A DNA stretch of 11,397 nt from Woeseia sp. (GTDB lineage: Bacteria > Pseudomonadota > Gammaproteobacteria > Steroidobacterales > Woeseiaceae), in contig QIHS01000035.1 of assembly GCA_003229095.1 (NCBI GenBank), positions 1 through 11,397 on the forward strand, given 5' to 3'. Under the pieces are notes generated by a model. It worked only from the letters and a program-made list of their open reading frames with translations, was not told where the DNA came from and searched no databases. A program made the translations under genes and the position numbers. Shown one piece after another: positions 1 to 7,139 of the stretch. Position 1 is the stretch's first letter; the number at the start of each line of letters is the position of its first letter.

Positions 1-850
1 TTCGAGCGTGCAGATGGAATGCGTTGCTACGCGCCTGACGGCCGGGACTACATTGACTACGTGCTGGGCATGGGTCCGGCCATCTGGGGACACAGTCACG
101 CTGAGTATCGCGAGGCGATTCATGGGCAGCTTGATCAACTATTCTCGTGCGGTTCCGCCGTTGCTCTCAGCACGCTTGAGATCGAACTGGCCGAGAAAAT
201 CGTAGCGCAAGTGCCGTGCGCAGAAAAGGTTCGATTCGGCATCTCAGGCTCGGAAGCCGTACAGGTTGCGATTCGGCTAGCCAGGGCTAGTACCGGAAAG
301 CCCTACATTCTGAGATTCGAGGGGCACTATCATGGCTGGCTCGATCCTGTATTTTGCGGTGAGGCAGCCCCGGAAACCGACGATCTGCCTTTTCCGCAGG
401 CGGCAGCCACGGATTCCGGCGGACTGCCGCAACACGTTTCCGCTGGCAATGGCGGGCGCGCTTGCGACGATTCGAATGCTGGAAAAAAACAACGGGCAGT
501 ACTACGATCGTGTAGATCATCGTCAAACGAAGTTGAAAGAAGGGCTCATGGAAATTGCGAAGAAATTCGATCAACCGATTCTTATCCAGGGACCACGAGG
601 ACTCATCTATGTGGGTCTCATCGACAAAGACGTTGCGTATACTCCTGCGGATCTTGCGAGTATCGATATGAATAAACAACTGCGTTTTCGATCGTTGCTA
701 CACGAACAGGGCGTCATCATCGGTGCGGGAAACCGCTGGGTTGTCATCATCGGTGCGGGAAACCGCTGGGTTGTGTCCGGAGAACTTTCGGACGACGATA
801 TTTCGGATACGCTCGAACGAACCGAGCGGGCCATGGCTCAGCTGAACTGA
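1..850 (+). pseudogene. Broken class III aminotransferase (glutamate-1-semialdehyde 2,1-aminomutase-like), 5' partial
   Basis: The gene starts upstream of the window and is read in frame 1 from base 1. The N-terminal part shows family features: DGRDYIDYVLGMGPAIWGH, the SGSEAVQVAIRLARA cofactor-phosphate segment, and FEGHYHGW near base 320-345. At about 425-440 the reading switches to frame 2, where NTFPLAMAGALATIRMLE matches the late NPLAMA segment of the family; it then runs to a TGA at 848-850. In intact HemL-like proteins these two segments lie roughly 130-150 residues apart, so about 400-450 bp, including the lysine that binds PLP, are missing and the frame is shifted. The 3' part also has a 10-residue tandem duplication (VIIGAGNRWV twice). 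The product cannot be an active PLP enzyme. The alcohol dehydrogenase begins 12 nt downstream, so it was probably the lead gene of this operon. The family is clear; the original substrate is not. Confidence 0.85.
713..772 (+). repeat. Perfect 30-bp tandem duplication inside the aminotransferase remnant
   Basis: Bases 713-742 and 743-772 are identical and directly adjacent. The unit is in frame and encodes VIIGAGNRWV, so the protein reads this decapeptide twice before continuing with VSGELSDDD. Related aminotransferases have one copy at this point, so the second copy is a local duplication, probably replication slippage, in a gene already or subsequently inactive. Confidence 0.95.
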
Positions 851-862
851 CGGGAATCAGAA

Positions 863-1954
863 GTGCAAACAACAGCAGCCGTTCTACACAGTCCGGACGA
901 ACAGCTTTCGCTGGAGACTGTCTCGCTCGACGATCCCAGAAACGACGAAATCGTCGTACGAATTGAAGCCTGTGGCATTTGCCAGTTGGATATCGAGGCA
1001 AGAAAGATGCTGCCGACGCCTTCCGTGCTGGGTCACGAGGGAACCGGAATTGTCGAACAGGTTGGAGCGGACGTAAAAGACCTCGTGCCTGGCCAACGGG
1101 TCATCATCTCCTACGCCTGGTGTGGCCATTGTCCGCGATGCCGTGAGAACAAACCGTACATCTGTGATGAGAGCTGGCTGATTAATTTTTCCGGAACTCG
1201 CCCTGACGGCTCAACGACAATGTTTCTTAACGACAAACCGCTGTCTGCTGCATTCTTTCAGCAGTCATCTTTTGCGCAACACGTTATTACGTCCGAACGC
1301 AATGCCATCGCAGTTGACGGAGACGACCTGCCGCCGGGTCTGCTGGCGGCACTTCCCTGCGGGGTCCTGACAGGTGCCGGCACAGTCGTCAATACGCTCA
1401 ATATCCGCTCGGGCAAGAGCCTCATCGTTTTTGGCGCGGGCACGGTGGGTCTTAGCGCCGTTATGGCTGGCCAGATTGCCGGTGCAAATCCGATTATCGC
1501 TGTCGATATCCATGAAAACCGGCTCAAACTGGCGGAAAGTCTGGGCGCGACACATTCCCTGAACGCGAGAAACACCGACATAGCAAAAAAAGTGAAAAAA
1601 ATGTTCCCGACCGGGGTTCACTACGCCATCGAATCGTCGGCGCAGGCCAGTTCCTTTAACACGGCTATCGAATGCATCGAGAATGGCGGGCAGATTGCCA
1701 TCACGGCGCTGCCTCATCCAATGGAGAATTTCGCCTTCAAACCTTTTGCGTTTTTTACCAAGGCGGCCAGCATACACGCTGTTTCTGTCGGCTCCGCAGT
1801 TGCCAGCGACTTCATTCCGCAGATGCTGCGTTGGCACCGCGATGGCCGTTTTCCGTTCGACCGGCTGGTAACGACCTATCCGTTCGAGGATATTAATCGC
1901 GCTTGCGCCGATATCATCTCGGGTAAGACAATAAAAGCAGTCCTTACCATGTAA
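863..1954 (+). CDS. Zinc-dependent alcohol dehydrogenase, aryl-alcohol (XylB-like) type
   Basis: Medium-chain dehydrogenase of 363 residues, expected to oxidise a primary alcohol to the aldehyde with NAD in the cytoplasm. The GroES-like N-terminal half holds the predicted catalytic zinc ligands Cys40 (GICQLD), His58 (GHEGTG) and Cys166 (LPCGVLTGAG). A structural zinc lobe has Cys87, Cys90, Cys93 and Cys101. The Rossmann domain has GAGTVG at 191-196, and Asp215 ends the second strand, which favours NAD over NADP. Segments such as FFQQSSFA, ERNAIAV, FGAGTVGLSAVMAG and IIAVDIHENRLKLA resemble benzyl-alcohol dehydrogenase XylB. The start is GTG at 863 behind GGGAA at 852-856; the sequence then lines up with the family N terminus. 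It lies between the aminotransferase remnant and the aldehyde dehydrogenase, probably in one transcript. One oddity is that the family GxCHTD motif reads GICQLD, so the usual Ser/Thr proton-relay position is Leu. The exact substrate is unknown. Confidence 0.88.
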   Translation: MQTTAAVLHSPDEQLSLETVSLDDPRNDEIVVRIEACGICQLDIEARKMLPTPSVLGHEGTGIVEQVGADVKDLVPGQRVIISYAWCGHCPRCRENKPYICDESWLINFSGTRPDGSTTMFLNDKPLSAAFFQQSSFAQHVITSERNAIAVDGDDLPPGLLAALPCGVLTGAGTVVNTLNIRSGKSLIVFGAGTVGLSAVMAGQIAGANPIIAVDIHENRLKLAESLGATHSLNARNTDIAKKVKKMFPTGVHYAIESSAQASSFNTAIECIENGGQIAITALPHPMENFAFKPFAFFTKAASIHAVSVGSAVASDFIPQMLRWHRDGRFPFDRLVTTYPFEDINRACADIISGKTIKAVLTM

Positions 1955-1978
1955 CCAACATTGGAGTCGCAGCAGGAA

Positions 1979-3487
1979 ATGAATGAACAACACCGAATAT
2001 CAGATACCACTAGCCAGTTTCTGGCTCAACCGCGCCCTATGCTGATCGATGGCAAATGGATCGAATCTGCGTCGGGCGAAACGATTGAGTCGCTGGATCC
2101 GGGTACTGGTCAGACCATTGCAACTGTCTCTCTCGGCGGCGCCGCTGAAGTCGACAGCGCCGTGGCAGCCGCAAGACGTGCACTGCAACGAAGAAACTGG
2201 CGAAATATGCCGAGCGCAGAGAGAACGCAGCTAATGTGGCAACTCGCGACGCTCATTGAACAGAACGGCGAAATGCTTTCCGAACTCGAAGTTCTCGATC
2301 AGGGCCTGCCTAAAACACTGGTCGACGCGTTCGTGATCCCTGGCGTTTGTGAAACGCTTCGTTATTACGCCGGATGGTGCACGAAAATTACCGGCGTGAG
2401 CAGTAACCTCTCCGCACCAGACGAACGCCAGCACCGCAGCATTGGTCCGGCCCACCTCGCCTACAGCCGCATGGAACCGGTCGGCGTGGTTGGTGCAATC
2501 ATCCCTTGGAATTTCCCGTTAATCATGGCCATCGGAAAAATTGCGCCGGCGATCGCGGCAGGATGTACCGTGGTGCTCAAACCCGCGCAGGAAACCAATC
2601 TGTCTGCCCTTAAACTGGGTGAATTGATATTGGAGGCTGGTTTTCCGCCCGGCGTGGTTAATATCGTCACCGGTGCCGGCGAAGTTGGGGCCGCACTGGC
2701 CGGCCACCCGGATGTAGACAAGATCACGTTTACCGGATCGGCTTCGGTCGGCAGAAAAATTGTTCAGGCAGCAACCGGCAACCTTAAGAAGGTTGCACTG
2801 GAACTTGGCGGAAAGTCCCCGCTCATTGTCTTTGATGATGCCGACCTGGAGGCCGTCATACTTGGCGCTGCGCAAAGTATTTTTTTGAACTCAGGCCAGG
2901 TGTGTTTCGCTGGGACTCGTCTCTATGTCCATCAGTCTGTGTTCGAGGTAGTCGCTGAAGGCGTGGCGGAAGCGGCGCGAAATATTAAGCTTGGACACGG
3001 GCTGCAGGCTGATTCCGAAATGGGCCCGCTTATTTCAGCCCGGCAACAAAAATCTGTCTGCAACTACATTCAATCCGCAATTGATGAAGGCGCTGATGTG
3101 CGCGTTGGTGGCAATGCGACAGGTGATCCCGGTTTCTTTGTTGAACCCACTATAATTACGACATCGCGGCCCGATATTCTCGTGGTCCGGGAAGAAATAT
3201 TCGGACCCGTACTGCCTGTGATCCCTTTCGACAACGAAGAGGAAGTCATTGCGCTGGCCAACAATTCAGATTACGGACTGGCCGCCAGCGTCTGGACGCG
3301 GGACCATTCAAGAGCGCATTCCTTCGCCGGTGCCCTGCAGGCTGGCACGGTCTGGATCAACTGCCATGGCCTGGTGGATGAGTCCATGCCGTTTGGCGGA
3401 TTCAAACAGTCCGGATGGGGAACCGAAGGCGGTCGTTACGGTGTCGAAGAATACATCCAGAAAAAATCGGTTGTCGCCACGCTTTGA
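1979..3487 (+). CDS. NAD(P)-dependent aldehyde dehydrogenase (phenylacetaldehyde/betaine-aldehyde type)
   Basis: Full-length ALDH-superfamily enzyme (502 residues from the chosen start) that oxidises an aldehyde to the carboxylic acid. Visible motifs are PWNFP with the oxyanion Asn178, KPAQ with Lys201 for the cofactor, FTGS at 251-254, LELGGKSP with general-base Glu275, and GQVCFAG with catalytic Cys309. The 34-residue spacing between Glu275 and Cys309 is normal for the family. EEIFGPVLPV and PFGGFKQSGWGTEGG follow near the C terminus. I chose ATG at 1979 over an in-frame TTG at 1961 because GGAG at 1963-1966 could serve as its ribosome site and the extra six residues are not family-like. 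It begins 24 nt after the alcohol dehydrogenase stop, so the two enzymes probably act in sequence. Specificity cannot be read from sequence alone; the region around ITGVSSNLS resembles phenylacetaldehyde dehydrogenases. Confidence 0.9.
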   Translation: MNEQHRISDTTSQFLAQPRPMLIDGKWIESASGETIESLDPGTGQTIATVSLGGAAEVDSAVAAARRALQRRNWRNMPSAERTQLMWQLATLIEQNGEMLSELEVLDQGLPKTLVDAFVIPGVCETLRYYAGWCTKITGVSSNLSAPDERQHRSIGPAHLAYSRMEPVGVVGAIIPWNFPLIMAIGKIAPAIAAGCTVVLKPAQETNLSALKLGELILEAGFPPGVVNIVTGAGEVGAALAGHPDVDKITFTGSASVGRKIVQAATGNLKKVALELGGKSPLIVFDDADLEAVILGAAQSIFLNSGQVCFAGTRLYVHQSVFEVVAEGVAEAARNIKLGHGLQADSEMGPLISARQQKSVCNYIQSAIDEGADVRVGGNATGDPGFFVEPTIITTSRPDILVVREEIFGPVLPVIPFDNEEEVIALANNSDYGLAASVWTRDHSRAHSFAGALQAGTVWINCHGLVDESMPFGGFKQSGWGTEGGRYGVEEYIQKKSVVATL

Positions 3488-3499
3488 TACTGAAACTGA

Positions 3500-4507
3500 T
3501 CAGCTGACCATTAACTTGCGAATTGAGCTCTCAATCCGATCCCGAGATGGGATGTAAAGTTCTTCCAGGTTCGGCGCGGCAGGTACTGGTGTATGCGGAG
3601 CAGAGAGCTTTTCGGGCGCAACCTTTAGCGCACCAATTGATTCAATTGCGACGTTGCTGATCACTTCGGAACACATTCCGCAAAGTGGATTCGCCTCGTC
3701 TACGACGAGCAAGCGCCCCGTGTGCTCAACACTCTCGATGATCATTTCCATGTCCAGAGGTGAAGTTGTTCTCGGGTCAATGACTTCAACAGAGATTTCC
3801 TGTCGCAGCTTGTCTGCAACATCATTGGCAAAGCCCACCATTCGGCCGAATGCAACCACGGTTACATCTTCGCCCGAACGCGTCACGTTCGCTTCACCGA
3901 AAGGAATTGAATAAGGCTCATCTGGTACTTCACCTTTCTCGTTATAAAGCACTTTGTGTTCGAGAAACATCACCGGATCATCGTCGCGAATGGCCTGAAT
4001 AAGCAGACCTTTGGCATCATAGGGATTCGAGGGCAAGACCACCTTGAGGCCGGGCACATGACTGAAAATTGGCCACAACGCCTGCGCATGTTGTGCCGCC
4101 GACCCGTAACCTGCACCAACCGCACCGCGAACGACCATCGGTACACTGCAATTGCCGCCAAACATGTATCGAAACTTGGCAGCCTGATTATAGATTTGAT
4201 CGAAACAGACGCCGAAGAAATCCATGAACATGAGTTCTGCTACGGGCCGCAGGCCAGTAAGCGCGGCGCCTGCTGCCGCACCGACTATCGCACTTTCCGA
4301 AATCGGCGTATCAATCACCCTGCTCGCACCAAACTGATCGTAGAGTCCTTTCAGGGCACCAAACATGCTGCCAGTCGATCCTATGCCACCCTCAATACCA
4401 CCGTGACCTCCAGCGATATCCTCACCGATCAATATTACGTTGGAGTCCCGCTCCATCTCCTGACGTAATGCTTCGTTAATAGCTTCGCGAAAACTTTTTA
4501 CAGGCAT
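3500..4507 (-). CDS. 2-oxoacid/acetoin dehydrogenase E1 component, beta subunit
   Basis: A 335-residue thiamine-diphosphate-dependent E1-beta subunit (transketolase pyrimidine-binding domain followed by a transketolase C-terminal domain). It pairs with the alpha subunit to decarboxylate a 2-oxoacid, or cleave acetoin, and pass the acyl group to lipoyl-E2. Key segments are GEDIAGGHGG near the start and DTPISESAIVGAAAG, where Glu71 is the likely residue activating the thiamine ring. It also has ELMFMDFFGVCFDQIYNQAAK, with EVIDPRTTSPLD and VVDEANPLCG in the C-terminal domain. Length and order are normal for AcoB/PdhB-type proteins. It is the last gene of the minus-strand operon, starting 15 nt after the E1-alpha stop with GAGA at 4519-4522 as a plausible ribosome site. 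Its stop lies 12 nt from that of the convergent aldehyde dehydrogenase. Acetoin, pyruvate and branched-chain substrates cannot be separated with certainty. Confidence 0.92.
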   Translation of the reverse strand: MPVKSFREAINEALRQEMERDSNVILIGEDIAGGHGGIEGGIGSTGSMFGALKGLYDQFGASRVIDTPISESAIVGAAAGAALTGLRPVAELMFMDFFGVCFDQIYNQAAKFRYMFGGNCSVPMVVRGAVGAGYGSAAQHAQALWPIFSHVPGLKVVLPSNPYDAKGLLIQAIRDDDPVMFLEHKVLYNEKGEVPDEPYSIPFGEANVTRSGEDVTVVAFGRMVGFANDVADKLRQEISVEVIDPRTTSPLDMEMIIESVEHTGRLLVVDEANPLCGMCSEVISNVAIESIGALKVAPEKLSAPHTPVPAAPNLEELYIPSRDRIESSIRKLMVS

Positions 4508-4522
4508 GGCTCTGGCTATCTC

Positions 4523-5497
4523 TCAGTAACTGGCGTAAACGTCGGTCAGCAATTCTGCCGGCGCAGGTTGCGGTGCCCGTAATGCCACGTCTACTGCATC
4601 GCTAATTTGTTGCGTTATCTTCGCATCGAGCGAGTCCAGCTCAGCAACTGATACATCGCCTGCGGCCGATACTTTGGACCTGAAAATAATCAACGGGTCA
4701 GCATCGCGGCGCAACTCCTCCAATTCGCTTTTGGCTCGATAAGCCTGTGGATCACCTTCATAGTGACCGTGCCACCGTTTCGCACAACATTCGAGTGTGG
4801 TTGGGCCACCACCAGCACGTGCCAGCGCCGCTGCCTCTGCCATCGCGGCAGAAACGGCGAAGAAGTCAGTGCCGTCGATCTTCTTCGCAGGCATGCCGAA
4901 TGCAGCGGAACGTGAACAAATGTCCTTGCTTCCCACGTGGTAATCGACTCCGGTGTGTTCGCCGTATCCGTTGTTCTCGACCACGAAGATAACCGGCAGC
5001 TTCAAGACCACCGCAAGATTCATCGATTCGAACACCGTGCCCTGGTTGGCGGCGCCATCACCCATAAACGCCACGGACACATTCTGAGTGCCCAGCGTCT
5101 TGGCGGTTAGCGCGGCGCCGCAGGCCAGTGGCGCCGAACCACCGACGATGGCATTTGCCCCCAGCATCCCTTTCGATACGTCAGCGATGTGCATCGAACC
5201 GCCTTTACCCTTACAAATTCCGCCTTCCTTGCGAAACAGCTCGAGCGCCATGGGTCCAATCTCGCATCCTTTGGCAATACAATGTCCGTGACCCCGGTGA
5301 GTCGACGCCGTACTGTCAGCGTTCGACAGATGAACACAAATTCCGGCTGCAACGGCTTCCTGACCAATATATAAATGGGTCATGCCGGGGACCGTGCCGG
5401 CCGCATACTCCGCGGCGATTCGGGTCTCGAACTCGCGGATCGTTTTCATTATTTCGTAGCCGCGCAACGCTGTGTTTTTGTCAAGACTTGCACTCAT
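4523..5497 (-). CDS. 2-oxoacid/acetoin dehydrogenase E1 component, alpha subunit
   Basis: A 324-residue thiamine-diphosphate-dependent E1-alpha subunit. The diphosphate/Mg motif is complete: GDG at 146-148, exactly 26 residues, then NN at 175-176 (ENNGYGEHTG). THLYIGQEAVAAG near residue 40, the STHRGHGH segment near 65 and GKGGSMHI near 100 are typical of AcoA/PdhA proteins. RWHGHYEGDPQAYR is the conserved loop that covers the active site. The compact length resembles AcoA rather than longer branched-chain E1-alpha proteins. The start ATG overlaps the E2 stop in an ATGA tetranucleotide at 5494-5497, and a GGAG site lies 8 nt upstream inside the E2 gene (complement of 5506-5509), so translation is probably coupled. 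It would form an alpha2beta2 E1 with the downstream gene. An acetoin dehydrogenase role is the leading guess. Confidence 0.93.
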   Translation of the reverse strand: MSASLDKNTALRGYEIMKTIREFETRIAAEYAAGTVPGMTHLYIGQEAVAAGICVHLSNADSTASTHRGHGHCIAKGCEIGPMALELFRKEGGICKGKGGSMHIADVSKGMLGANAIVGGSAPLACGAALTAKTLGTQNVSVAFMGDGAANQGTVFESMNLAVVLKLPVIFVVENNGYGEHTGVDYHVGSKDICSRSAAFGMPAKKIDGTDFFAVSAAMAEAAALARAGGGPTTLECCAKRWHGHYEGDPQAYRAKSELEELRRDADPLIIFRSKVSAAGDVSVAELDSLDAKITQQISDAVDVALRAPQPAPAELLTDVYASY

Positions 5498-6795
5498 GCC
5501 AGTAACTCCGCCGGCTTCTCCAGCAAACGTTTTGTCACTGCCAGATAGCGGGCCGCCAATGCGCCGTCGATGACCCGGTGATCGCAGCTCATTGTCAACG
5601 TAAGGATGTTCGCTTTTGCTGGCTGATCATCGACAATAACGGCGCATTTCCGGACAGCACCAACCGCAAGAATCGCCCCGTGGGGAGGATTAATAATGGC
5701 ATCGAACTGCCGAACCCCGAACATACCCAGATTCGAAATGCAAAAAGTGCCTCCCAGGTACTCGTCAGGTTGCAGCGAACCGGATTTTGCTCGTTTAACG
5801 AGGTCTTGAACCTGCCATGCAATGTCTACCAGCGATTTACGCTGCGCAGCTCGCAGCACTGGCGTGATCAGACCACCGTCCAACGCCACCGCAATCGCAA
5901 TGTCCGCATCCGAATGCTGCGATACGTTCTCACCGTCAAACTGAATATTGACCTCGGGCACCTCGATCAGAGCATGCGCACACGCTTTGACAATAAAATC
6001 GTTAATCGAAACTTTTTCTTTGCGCTGCTGATTCAATTTCCGGCGTGCTATCAACAGCGAATCCATGTTGACGTCGATAACAAGCCGATAGTGAGGAATG
6101 GTCTGTTTGGATCGTTGCAAGCGGCTGGCAATCTTGCGGCGCATTGACGATAACGGCGTCGTCTCGACAGAATCATCGACCAACACGGCCGCGGTGATTG
6201 CTGGACGCTTTGGCCGCCGGCGATTCTTTACAGACCCTGATTTTCCCAGGGCATGTTCCACGTCACGGCGCGATATTCGACTGTTTCGTCCGGTGCCCGA
6301 TACGTTGTGCAGATTTAGACCTGCGTCGGCTGCCAGTGCCCTCGCCCGGGGTGTCGCATGGACAGTACTGTCGTCGTCTCCGGCACCATCTGCAACAAGA
6401 TTTCTATCGGCTTCAATTGGCGGTACTGAATCACTATGTGCCAGCGACTCATGGGACGAATCTGCTGCACTCGCTTGTGCCGGTTCGACCTTGGCGGACT
6501 CGCGGCTGTTCGCCAGGAAGGCAGCAATCTGTTCATCGCTAATTGCCGCGTCAGCGATCAGCGCGAGCGTGCCCTGTACCTTCAGAACATCTCCCGCAAC
6601 AGCGACAATTTGTCGTAACGTCCCGCTAAACGGCGCTTCCAAAGCGTTGACGGATTTCTCTGTTTCCAACTCGCAAATCTCATCGCCGGATTCGAAACTG
6701 TCACCCTCGCCGATCAACCAGTCAACAACCGTCACCTCCTCGACAGACAGGCCGAGACTCGGCACCACAAGAACCTTGATAAGATCATCCACCAT
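5494..6795 (-). CDS. Dihydrolipoamide acyltransferase, E2 core of the dehydrogenase complex
   Basis: A 433-residue E2 protein with all three classical modules. A single lipoyl domain (about 5-82) has the lipoyl-lysine in ELETEKSVN (Lys47). A low-complexity Ser/Ala/Asp-rich linker follows at 95-145. The peripheral subunit-binding domain covers about 146-183 (ATPRARALAADAGL...GTGRNSRISRRDVEHAL). The catalytic domain runs from about 212 to the end, with HRVIDG holding His406 and Asp410. It transfers the acyl group from E1 to coenzyme A and forms the structural core. The catalytic domain distinguishes it from proteobacterial AcoC proteins that are lipoyl-alpha/beta-hydrolase fusions. It is the first gene of the operon, whereas such clusters commonly place E1 genes first. 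No dihydrolipoamide dehydrogenase (E3) lies in the window, so E3 must come from elsewhere. Upstream TTGTA-type sites suggest regulation by a repressor. Confidence 0.93.
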   Translation of the reverse strand: MVDDLIKVLVVPSLGLSVEEVTVVDWLIGEGDSFESGDEICELETEKSVNALEAPFSGTLRQIVAVAGDVLKVQGTLALIADAAISDEQIAAFLANSRESAKVEPAQASAADSSHESLAHSDSVPPIEADRNLVADGAGDDDSTVHATPRARALAADAGLNLHNVSGTGRNSRISRRDVEHALGKSGSVKNRRRPKRPAITAAVLVDDSVETTPLSSMRRKIASRLQRSKQTIPHYRLVIDVNMDSLLIARRKLNQQRKEKVSINDFIVKACAHALIEVPEVNIQFDGENVSQHSDADIAIAVALDGGLITPVLRAAQRKSLVDIAWQVQDLVKRAKSGSLQPDEYLGGTFCISNLGMFGVRQFDAIINPPHGAILAVGAVRKCAVIVDDQPAKANILTLTMSCDHRVIDGALAARYLAVTKRLLEKPAELLA

Positions 6796-6820
6796 GATGA
6801 ATCCAACATTGACAAGTTTT

Positions 6821-6830
6821 ATTGTATAAT
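6821..6830. promoter_or_regulatory. Candidate GntR/FCD operator upstream of the E2 gene
   Basis: ATTGTATAAT is an imperfect 10-bp palindrome that ends 25 nt before the E2 start codon on the minus strand. FadR/VanR-type GntR regulators often bind short TTGTATACAA-like palindromes, and such a regulator is encoded nearby. At this position a bound protein would block the E2-E1 promoter or early transcript. It also contains TATAAT, so a -10 box is an alternative. Confidence 0.4.
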
Positions 6831-6842
6831 ATTTCCAGGACT

Positions 6843-6852
6843 ATTGTACTGA
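6843..6852. promoter_or_regulatory. Candidate operator half-site
   Basis: ATTGTACTGA keeps the left arm ATTGTAC of the sites at 6821 and 8466 but loses the right arm. It lies about two DNA turns from the 6821 site (22 bp, start to start), a spacing that would allow cooperative binding on one DNA face. Support is weaker than for the full palindromes. Confidence 0.25.
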
Positions 6853-6879
6853 CTGCACCAAGATTTAGCGCACACCTGC

Positions 6880-6889
6880 ACTGTATAAT
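6880..6889. promoter_or_regulatory. Candidate operator or -10 element
   Basis: ACTGTATAAT differs by one base from the 6821 site. It contains a perfect TATAAT at 6884-6889, which could be a rightward -10 box, but no good -35 lies 16-18 nt upstream. Confidence 0.3.
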
Positions 6890-6977
6890 TCGAGTTCTGG
6901 TTAAGCCTATATTGGCTAAGTAAGGGCTAAGCCGGAATTTCGACAACTCTGGAGAACTGTAAAGGCCTTGCATTATT

Positions 6978-6987
6978 ATTGTATAAA
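6978..6987. promoter_or_regulatory. Candidate operator or -10 element
   Basis: ATTGTATAAA differs by one base from the 6821 site and sits in an AT-rich patch (ATTATTATTGTATAAAC). It could act as an operator or as a rightward -10 box for the AtoE remnant/GntR transcript. Confidence 0.3.
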
Positions 6988-7023
6988 CATGCCTCTTCCA
7001 TATTGCCTCCAGAAACTTTTGTT

Positions 7024-7033
7024 ATTGTGCAAC
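7024..7033. promoter_or_regulatory. Candidate operator, TTGTGCAA variant
   Basis: ATTGTGCAAC contains TTGTGCAA at 7025-7032, one base from the perfect palindrome TTGTACAA seen upstream of the sulfatase. It is the rightmost of the five sites in this intergenic region. Confidence 0.28.
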
Positions 7034-7139
7034 GGCAAACAATATGGCTTAAGTGCAAGGGTACAGATCCGGTCGGCGCCAATGGAGGATCAAGTCAGAT
7101 TGAATTATCCAACGACTAAACTAAAGGCAAGCCGGACGC

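Larger units (their letters stand above)
6796..7139. promoter_or_regulatory. Intergenic control region between the E2-E1 operon and the AtoE remnant
   Basis: This 344-bp stretch has no credible gene; a 70-codon reading frame at 6968-7180 has no family-like features. It is more AT-rich than its surroundings and should hold the promoter of the leftward E2-E1 operon and any rightward promoter for the transporter remnant and GntR gene. Five TTGTA-like sites occur at 6821, 6843, 6880, 6978 and 7024 (listed separately). Several contain TATAAT or TATAAA, so some may be -10 boxes. I found no convincing -35/-10 pair. A cluster of GGCTAAG/TAAGCC words at 6902-6934 has unclear meaning. Confidence 0.6.

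Noticed and set aside
1265..1993. A 242-codon open frame on the - strand
   Set aside because: Antisense to the well-supported alcohol dehydrogenase; its translation shows no recognisable motif.
3488..3510. Palindromes between the convergent stops as a bidirectional terminator
   Set aside because: The palindromes overlap, are only 8 bp long with no loop, and no T-run follows on either strand.
6098..6829. A 243-codon open frame on the + strand
   Set aside because: It lies fully antisense to the E2 gene, which has complete lipoyl, binding and catalytic motifs; the translation is Ser/Arg-rich and low-complexity without family features.
6809..6830. TTGACA followed by TATAAT as a rightward promoter
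   Set aside because: Both hexamers are perfect (6809-6814 and 6825-6830), but the spacer is only 10 nt, too short for a normal sigma-70 promoter.
6902..6934. TAAGCC/GGCTAAG words as an inverted repeat
   Set aside because: The best pairing has mismatches and a weak stem; the words are partly direct repeats, so no defined element can be supported.
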